The notes beneath the pieces are model-generated. The model saw only the letters and a list, made by a program, of their open reading frames with translations. It was not told the DNA's origin and ran no database searches. The position numbers and the translations under genes are program-made. Below, piece by piece: positions 5,489 to 9,662 of a DNA stretch of 9,662 nucleotides (positions within the stretch are counted from its first letter, which is position 1; every line of letters starts with the position of its first letter). The stretch lies in the NCBI GenBank assembly GCA_900759575.1, contig CAAEVU010000127.1:1-9662 (forward strand), in the 5' to 3' direction. The DNA comes from Clostridia bacterium. Lineage in GTDB: Bacteria > Bacillota > Clostridia > Oscillospirales > Acutalibacteraceae.

Positions 5489-6681
5489 GCTTGTTGCTCC
5501 TTCTTCTCTAAGGTAAAAATCGCGTCGTTATAGGCATCGATGGACTCCGCCGCCACGGGCATTCCTTGGCCCATCAACTCGTCCACGGTAAAACGGATTC
5601 CCTCCACCATGGCTTCTTCCAGGCTTCGGTTCGCCGCCTGGCGCATATCCTCCACCCCGGGATACTCCCTGTCGGCGGAGATATAATCCGCCACAAACAG
5701 CACTTTTTCCAAAAGGGTCATATTGCCCTTTCCGCTGGTGTGACATTCCACCGCCGCGATGATTTCCGGGTCTGTAACCCCCAGTCTTTGCCGGATGTAT
5801 GCCGCCCCGCAAAGGGCATGCCACAATTTCCGGTTCCGGCGCTGGGTGTTGGTCAGTATTATACCAGAATCCGTCAGTATTTTCAACTGTTCCTCGGGAG
5901 GCGTATCCTTCATAATATCGTGGAGAATCCCCGCCAAACGGGCCTTTTCCACATCGGCTCCATAGCGCTGGGCCAGCCGGGCCGCTTCCTCCGCCACGCA
6001 CTGGCTGTGATAAAACCGTTTTTCAGTCAAGTGGGTTTTCACTTCCCGCTCATACTGGGAGTAATCCATAGGGTCCCATCCCTTCCTGTAAATGCCCTGC
6101 TCTTGAATATAGGCGGCTACTTTCTCCGGCACCAAGGGGGTCACGTCCTTCCCCTGGCTCACCCATTGCCGCACCTGGGTGGAAGAAATGGGGAGATAGG
6201 GAATATCCTCCAAAACGCACCGGGCGCCATACCGCTCCTGGTATTCCTCCATTTTTGCCTGGAGTTTTCCCATTCCATGCAGGCTTCGGGGAGTTGCGCA
6301 GACCGTGGCCAGGAAAAAGATGGTTTCCGGCCGGTACCAATGCTCCACCGTAAGGAACATATCCTCCCCCATCAGCAAGTAAAGCTGATCTTGGGGATAA
6401 AGGGCGTGCAGTTCCTCCAAGGTTTCGGCGGTGAAACTTTTTCCCTCCCGGCGCATTTCAATATCCGAAATTTGCAGGTTGGGGACTTCCCCCACTGCCA
6501 GACGGCACATTTGAAGCCTGTCCTCGCCGCTGGCCAAGTCCGGAGCGGCCTTGTGTGGCGGCACACGGGTGGGGATCAACAACACCCGGTCCAAATGCAG
6601 CCGCTTGGAAAACTCTTTGAGCAAATGGATATGCCCCTTGTGAATGGGGTTGAACGTACCGCCGTAAATGCCTGTTTTCAA
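5485..6681 (-). CDS. nadD: Fused NadD (nicotinate-nucleotide adenylyltransferase) and YqeK (HD-domain Ap4A hydrolase)
   Basis: 398 residues with two domains. Residues 1-200 are NadD, which makes nicotinate adenine dinucleotide from NaMN and ATP in NAD synthesis. The nucleotidyltransferase signature GGTFNPIHKGH is at 7-17 and ISSTQVRQ at 166-173. Residues 206-398 match YqeK, an HD-superfamily metal phosphohydrolase reported to split diadenosine tetraphosphate symmetrically into ADP. Probable metal and active-site residues are H225, the HD pair H254-D255, H288, H314 and D332 (ADYIS). The two are usually separate adjacent genes in Firmicutes; here the frame is continuous through GIYRKGWDPMDYSQ. 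The start is TTG, chosen because MKTGIYGGTF is the normal NadD beginning and AAAGGGGGAG lies 5 bases upstream. YhbY lies 14 bases upstream and rsfS overlaps the stop. Both domains look intact. NadD-HD fusions are known in some mycoplasmas. An internal ribosome binding site could yield free YqeK. Confidence 0.95.
   Translation of the reverse strand: MKTGIYGGTFNPIHKGHIHLLKEFSKRLHLDRVLLIPTRVPPHKAAPDLASGEDRLQMCRLAVGEVPNLQISDIEMRREGKSFTAETLEELHALYPQDQLYLLMGEDMFLTVEHWYRPETIFFLATVCATPRSLHGMGKLQAKMEEYQERYGARCVLEDIPYLPISSTQVRQWVSQGKDVTPLVPEKVAAYIQEQGIYRKGWDPMDYSQYEREVKTHLTEKRFYHSQCVAEEAARLAQRYGADVEKARLAGILHDIMKDTPPEEQLKILTDSGIILTNTQRRNRKLWHALCGAAYIRQRLGVTDPEIIAAVECHTSGKGNMTLLEKVLFVADYISADREYPGVEDMRQAANRSLEEAMVEGIRFTVDELMGQGMPVAAESIDAYNDAIFTLEKKEQQA
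6067..6087 (-). promoter_or_regulatory. Internal ribosome binding site and ATG at the NadD/YqeK boundary
   Basis: On the minus strand AGGAAGGGA (6087-6079) lies 9 bases before an in-frame ATG (6069-6067) that encodes M205 of the fusion. A start there would give a 194-residue stand-alone YqeK beginning MDYSQYEREV, about the size of YqeK proteins encoded by separate genes. The site falls exactly between the two domains, as expected if the yqeK start was kept when the nadD stop was lost. Actual use is not shown. Confidence 0.5.
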
Positions 6682-6696
6682 CGCCGCTCCCCCTTT
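6679..6696 (-). promoter_or_regulatory. Ribosome binding site and TTG start of nadD-yqeK
   Basis: AAAGGGGGAG (6696-6687) stands 5 bases before TTG (6681-6679). Its first base is the last base of the yhbY stop codon TGA, so the end of yhbY translation and initiation of nadD are close together. No ATG gives the expected NadD amino end, so the TTG is taken as real. Confidence 0.75.
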
Positions 6697-6992
6697 CAGC
6701 GGGGCAGGACGATCTTGGAGTCCTTTTTCTTTTTCCGGTACAGCACGAACCGGGAACCGATCACCTGCACCACTTCGCTGTTTGTCTGCCGGGCGATCTC
6801 CTCCGCAGCCTCACGGGGCGTCATGGGGGAAGATTCGGGCAGCACTCTGCCTTTGATCAACTCCCGTTTTTCCAAGGCATCGTCGGCCTGTTTGATCAGT
6901 TCCGGGCTCATGCCGGATTTTCCCATCATCAGGATGGTATCTTCGTTCACCGCCAAAGAGCGGAGATACGCACGCTGTTTGCTTGTCAACAT
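6696..6992 (-). CDS. yhbY: YhbY/CRM-domain RNA-binding protein
   Basis: 98 residues, one CRM domain, the usual size for YhbY. The family binds precursor large-subunit rRNA and is thought to help 50S assembly. It begins MLTSKQRAYLRSLA, as YhbY proteins do. The GxxG RNA-binding loop is GKSG at 24-27, after the hydrophobic strand DTILMM. The second conserved block, VVQVIGSRFVLYRKKKK, is at about 74-90 and ends in a basic tail. The ATG is 2 bases after the rdgB stop, and its ribosome binding site (GGAGAGGA) lies inside the last codons of rdgB, so translation is probably coupled. nadD-yqeK follows after 14 bases. Confidence 0.95.
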   Translation of the reverse strand: MLTSKQRAYLRSLAVNEDTILMMGKSGMSPELIKQADDALEKRELIKGRVLPESSPMTPREAAEEIARQTNSEVVQVIGSRFVLYRKKKKDSKIVLPR

Positions 6993-6994
6993 AG

Positions 6995-7573
6995 TTATTC
7001 CTCTCCTATCTGGTTCAGGTACTCCCGGAGCTTTTCCTCAAATTCCGCAAAGGCCTTGCCACGATGGCTGCGGGCGTCCTTTTCCTCGTCGGTCATTTCT
7101 CCAAAGGTACGGCCGTCCTGAACGAAAATGGAATCGTACCCAAAGCCGTTTTCTCCCCGGGATTCAAAGGCGATGGTGCCATAGCACTTGCCTTCCGCGT
7201 CGATCCTGTCCCCGTTGGGGAACACACAGCATACCGCGCTGACAAAGTGGGCGCCCCGCTGCTCTTCGGGCACACCCTGAAGTTTTTCCAAAACGGTCAA
7301 ACGCCGTTTCCCAGGCTGGGCAAACCGGGCGGAATAGATTCCCGGCGCCCCGTCCAGATAGTCCACGCACAGGCCGGAGTCATCGGCCACAGCCGGCAGT
7401 CCCGTCTCCTTACAGGCGGATTCCGCTTTGATAAAGGCGTTTTCTGCAAAAGTGGTTCCCGTCTCTTCCGGCTCGGACAACTCCGCTGTAACCACTTCGA
7501 TCCCCATGGGTTCCAGCATCCGCTTGAATTCCACGATCTTCCCTTTGTTGTGGGTGGCAATTACGATTTTCAT
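6995..7573 (-). CDS. rdgB: RdgB/HAM1 XTP/dITP pyrophosphatase
   Basis: Hydrolyses XTP, ITP and dITP to monophosphates plus pyrophosphate, keeping deaminated purines out of DNA and RNA. 192 residues from the chosen start MKIVIATHNKGK. The substrate-binding THNKGK is at 7-12, EETGTTFAENA follows near 36-46, the catalytic-region aspartates are in VADDSG (D64, D65), GFGYD is at 143-147 and SHRGKA at 169-174. An ATG three codons upstream (7582) touches the AAAGG motif with no spacing; the one at 7573 has it 9 bases away and gives the standard family beginning. After GIYSARFA the loop reads QPGKRRLTVLEKL, which looks about four residues shorter than the acidic loop I recall from many relatives; this is a comparison from memory. 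ftsY ends 21 bases upstream. Confidence 0.97.
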   Translation of the reverse strand: MKIVIATHNKGKIVEFKRMLEPMGIEVVTAELSEPEETGTTFAENAFIKAESACKETGLPAVADDSGLCVDYLDGAPGIYSARFAQPGKRRLTVLEKLQGVPEEQRGAHFVSAVCCVFPNGDRIDAEGKCYGTIAFESRGENGFGYDSIFVQDGRTFGEMTDEEKDARSHRGKAFAEFEEKLREYLNQIGEE

Positions 7574-7594
7574 GTTCCCCATCCTTTCCCTGTG

Positions 7595-8776
7595 TTATTC
7601 CTCGTCCCGTTTTCTGCCAAAAGGCCAGAAACGGCGGCGTTTCTTTTCGGGCTGCTCTTCTGGGACTTCCTCTTCCGGTTTCTCTTCCAGCATGGCGTCA
7701 ATATCCGAAATCAGGCTTTCCTCAGAGAGCACTTCTTCGGGAGTGGCTTCCCCTTCCAGCAATTCTTCAGAAAGAAGTTCTGCTTCCTCCCGCTCTTCCT
7801 CTGCCTGCGCCTGGGCTTCCAACTCCGCACGCTCTCGATCCTCCGCGAAGGCAGGGGTATCGTCTCGCTGATTGTCAAACAAAGCGTCCGCGAACGCCGC
7901 AGCGTCAAAGGGCTGCAAGTCGTCCACCTGCTCCCCCACGCCGATGAATTTCACCGACAATCCCAACTCCTGCTTGATGGGCAGCACCACGCCGCCTTTG
8001 GGAGTGCCGTCCAGCTTGGTCAGCACAATGCCGGTGATCCCGGCCGCGCTTTGGAATTCTTTTGCCTGGTTCACTGCGTTCTGGCCCGTGGCAGCGTCCA
8101 GCACCAACAAGGTTTCCCGGTCGCAGCCAGGCATTTCCCGGTCGATGACCCGGGAGATCTTCCCCAGCTCGTCCATCAAGTTTTTCTTGTTGTGCAGCCG
8201 CCCTGCTGTATCGCAGATGATCACATCACAGCCTCGGGCTTTTGCCGCAGCAATGGTGTCAAACACCACAGCAGCAGGGTCCGCCCCTTCTTTGTGCTTG
8301 ATCAGCGGCACTCCGGCCCGGTCAGCCCAAACTTCCAGCTGCTCAATAGCCGCTGCCCGGAAAGTATCCGCCGCGCCTAAGATCACCGACTTGCCCTGGC
8401 TTTTCAGCCGGGAAGCCAGCTTGCCGATGGTGGTGGTTTTTCCCACCCCGTTGACGCCAATGACCAAAATGATGGAAGGTTTGGTGGAGATGTGCAGGGT
8501 ATCGTCCCCCTGGAGCATTTCCGCCACAATGGCTTTCAGTTCTCCCATGATCTGGCCGGGGTCCGTGATGCCCTTTTCCTTGATCTTTCCCCGCAGCTGG
8601 TCGCAGATGTATTCGGCGGTATTCACGCCCACATCTCCCATCACCAGCAGCTCTTCCAGTTCCTCAAAAAGCTCCTCGTCGATCTTTGTAAAAGAGTTGA
8701 CCATCTGGGTGATCTGCCCGCTGATGTTGTCCCGGGTCTTTTTCAGCCCTTCCCGGATCTTGTCAAAGAAGCCCAT
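7595..8776 (-). CDS. ftsY: Signal recognition particle receptor FtsY with an unusual acidic C-terminal tail
   Basis: GTPase receptor that docks SRP-ribosome complexes at the membrane. 393 residues. The N domain (about 1-90) begins almost directly at MGFFDKIREGLKKTRDNI, with no long acidic A domain in front. The G domain carries GVNGVGKTTT at 107-116, DTFRAAA at 137-143, DTAGR at 189-193, TKLDG at 253-257 and GVGEQVDDLQPF at 279-290; FtsY proteins normally end shortly after this. Here about 93 more residues follow. Residues 304-377 are very rich in glutamate and low in complexity, and the end is a basic-aromatic cluster, KKRRRFWPFGRKR (378-390), before DEE. The ribosome binding site GAGAGGAAG lies 6 bases before the ATG. 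smc lies 39 bases upstream and rdgB follows after 21 bases. All GTPase motifs are intact, so the core function is confident; the role of the tail is unknown. Confidence 0.96.
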   Translation of the reverse strand: MGFFDKIREGLKKTRDNISGQITQMVNSFTKIDEELFEELEELLVMGDVGVNTAEYICDQLRGKIKEKGITDPGQIMGELKAIVAEMLQGDDTLHISTKPSIILVIGVNGVGKTTTIGKLASRLKSQGKSVILGAADTFRAAAIEQLEVWADRAGVPLIKHKEGADPAAVVFDTIAAAKARGCDVIICDTAGRLHNKKNLMDELGKISRVIDREMPGCDRETLLVLDAATGQNAVNQAKEFQSAAGITGIVLTKLDGTPKGGVVLPIKQELGLSVKFIGVGEQVDDLQPFDAAAFADALFDNQRDDTPAFAEDRERAELEAQAQAEEEREEAELLSEELLEGEATPEEVLSEESLISDIDAMLEEKPEEEVPEEQPEKKRRRFWPFGRKRDEE

Positions 8777-8815
8777 AGTTTTCTTCCTCTCTCTATTTGG
8801 AATGGTTAAATAGGT

Positions 8816-9662
8816 TTATGTGCCAAACTCCGCCGCCTCTTCCGTGCGCAAAGCCAGCAGCTTGGAAATACCCTGGTCCTGCATGGTGACGCCGTAAAGC
8901 ATATCCGAGCCCTCCATGGTACCACGACGGTGGGTGATGGTGATGAACTGGGAATTCCTGCTCATCCGCCGCAAGTACTGGGCGAACCGGGCCACGTTCA
9001 CATCGTCCAAAGCGGCCTCGATCTCATCCAGCACGCAGAACGGCGGGGGATTCACCCGCATGATGGCAAAATAAATGGAAATGGCCACCAACGCCTTTTC
9101 TCCGCCGGACAAGGATTCGATGTGGGTGACGATCTTCCCCGGCGGGTGAACTTTGATCTCGATACCCGAAGTGAGTACATCGCTCTCATCGGTAAAGGAA
9201 AGGGTTCCTGTGCCTCCGCCAAACAGCTCTCGGAAGATCTTGCCGAAGTTTTCGTTGATCTGCTGGAACCGCTCGGTAAACTGCTGGCGCATATGCTTTG
9301 TCAGATCCTGGATCAAGTCCAGCAATTCCGCTTTGGATTTCTCCACGTCCCCGATCTGAGTCTTTAAAAATTCATACCGCTGGGACACTTCCTGATACTC
9401 CACCACGGCGCCCACATTCACGGCGCCCAAGGCTTTGATCTTGTTTTTCAGCTCTTGCAGCCTGCGTTGGGCGGAAGGCAGGTCTTCGATCTTCTCTCCC
9501 ACCTCTTCTGCTTCCCGGCGGGTCAGTTCGTATTCCTCCCACAACCGGGACAGGATGGTGTCGTACTCTTTCTGCAAATTCTCCGAACGTTCCTGGAGCC
9601 TGGCCAACTCGTGGCCCACGTTCTCCCGCTGGGCGGTCACTTCCCGCTCCCGTTCCCGGAGC
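8816..9662 (-). CDS. smc: Chromosome segregation protein SMC, C-terminal part only
   Basis: About 281 residues of the carboxyl end of SMC, the ATPase of the condensin-like SMC-ScpAB complex that compacts and helps segregate the chromosome. The frame stays open to the right edge, reading LREREREVTAQREN, so the GTG at 9640 is not a start; roughly three quarters of the protein lies outside. Visible order: the end of the long heptad coiled coil, the junction block LKNKIKALGAVNVGAV, FGGGTGTL, the ABC signature LSGGEKAL, Walker B with D-loop FCVLDEIEAALDDVNVARF, and the H-loop ITHRRGTMEGSDMLYGVTMQ, then a short tail. All ATPase motifs of the C-terminal head lobe are present. smc directly before ftsY is the common order in Firmicutes. 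Confidence 0.97.
   Translation of the reverse strand, partial: LREREREVTAQRENVGHELARLQERSENLQKEYDTILSRLWEEYELTRREAEEVGEKIEDLPSAQRRLQELKNKIKALGAVNVGAVVEYQEVSQRYEFLKTQIGDVEKSKAELLDLIQDLTKHMRQQFTERFQQINENFGKIFRELFGGGTGTLSFTDESDVLTSGIEIKVHPPGKIVTHIESLSGGEKALVAISIYFAIMRVNPPPFCVLDEIEAALDDVNVARFAQYLRRMSRNSQFITITHRRGTMEGSDMLYGVTMQDQGISKLLALRTEEAAEFGT

Noticed and set aside
4655..5533. 292-residue open frame on the + strand across the spacer
   Set aside because: It overlaps the ends of leuS and rsfS antisense and reads the two repeat copies in different frames, so the repeat is not conserved as protein.
5566..7242. 558-residue open frame on the + strand
   Set aside because: Antisense to nadD-yqeK, yhbY and part of rdgB, and crosses gene boundaries. 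It is a shadow of biased codon use.
7064..8380. 438-residue open frame on the + strand
   Set aside because: Antisense to rdgB and ftsY, with no recognisable domain or ribosome binding site context.
9638..9640. GTG at 9640 as the start of a short SMC-like gene
   Set aside because: The frame continues open to the window edge with coiled-coil sequence, so this is the interior of a full-length smc.

Overview
The window looks like a chromosomal segment of a Gram-positive anaerobe of the class Clostridia, most likely from the Oscillospiraceae/Ruminococcaceae group. The grounds are a BceB-type permease, the housekeeping order smc-ftsY-rdgB-yhbY-nadD/yqeK-rsfS-leuS, strong purine-rich Shine-Dalgarno sites and a moderately GC-rich composition. 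The taxonomic placement is inference from gene content and style; no rRNA gene is present to confirm it.

Layout. Bases 1-2221 (+ strand) hold the 3' part of a BceB/FtsX-type ABC transporter permease and, 27 bases later, a 96-residue hydrophobic protein of unknown function. Bases 2222-2333 hold two back-to-back intrinsic terminators separating these genes from the convergent minus-strand genes. Everything from 2334 to the right edge reads on the minus strand. In transcription order it is: smc (3' end only), ftsY, rdgB, yhbY, a nadD-yqeK fusion, rsfS, a 389-base spacer without genes (4743-5131), and leuS. Spacings from ftsY to rsfS are tight (21 bases, 2 bases, 14 bases and a 4-base ATGA overlap), so these are probably one operon, with smc 39 bases upstream of ftsY.

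The genes cover chromosome organisation (SMC), membrane targeting of the translation apparatus (FtsY), nucleotide-pool cleaning (RdgB), ribosome assembly (YhbY), NAD synthesis plus probable Ap4A breakdown (NadD-YqeK), ribosome silencing (RsfS) and leucyl-tRNA charging (LeuS). This is a classic growth and translation cluster. The permease pair next to it is an unrelated cell-envelope or antimicrobial-peptide-response unit.

The points most worth a second look are: (1) FtsY lacks an acidic region before its NG domain and instead carries a ~90-residue acidic tail after it, ending in a basic-aromatic cluster; (2) nadD and yqeK are fused in frame, start with TTG, and keep a good internal ribosome binding site and ATG exactly at the yqeK domain boundary; (3) the rsfS-leuS spacer contains two 94-base direct repeats (91/94 identical, 124-base period), with a perfect palindrome abutting the leuS ribosome binding site and no recognisable T-box. 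I do not see a defence system, CRISPR array, transposase or other clearly new multi-gene system here.
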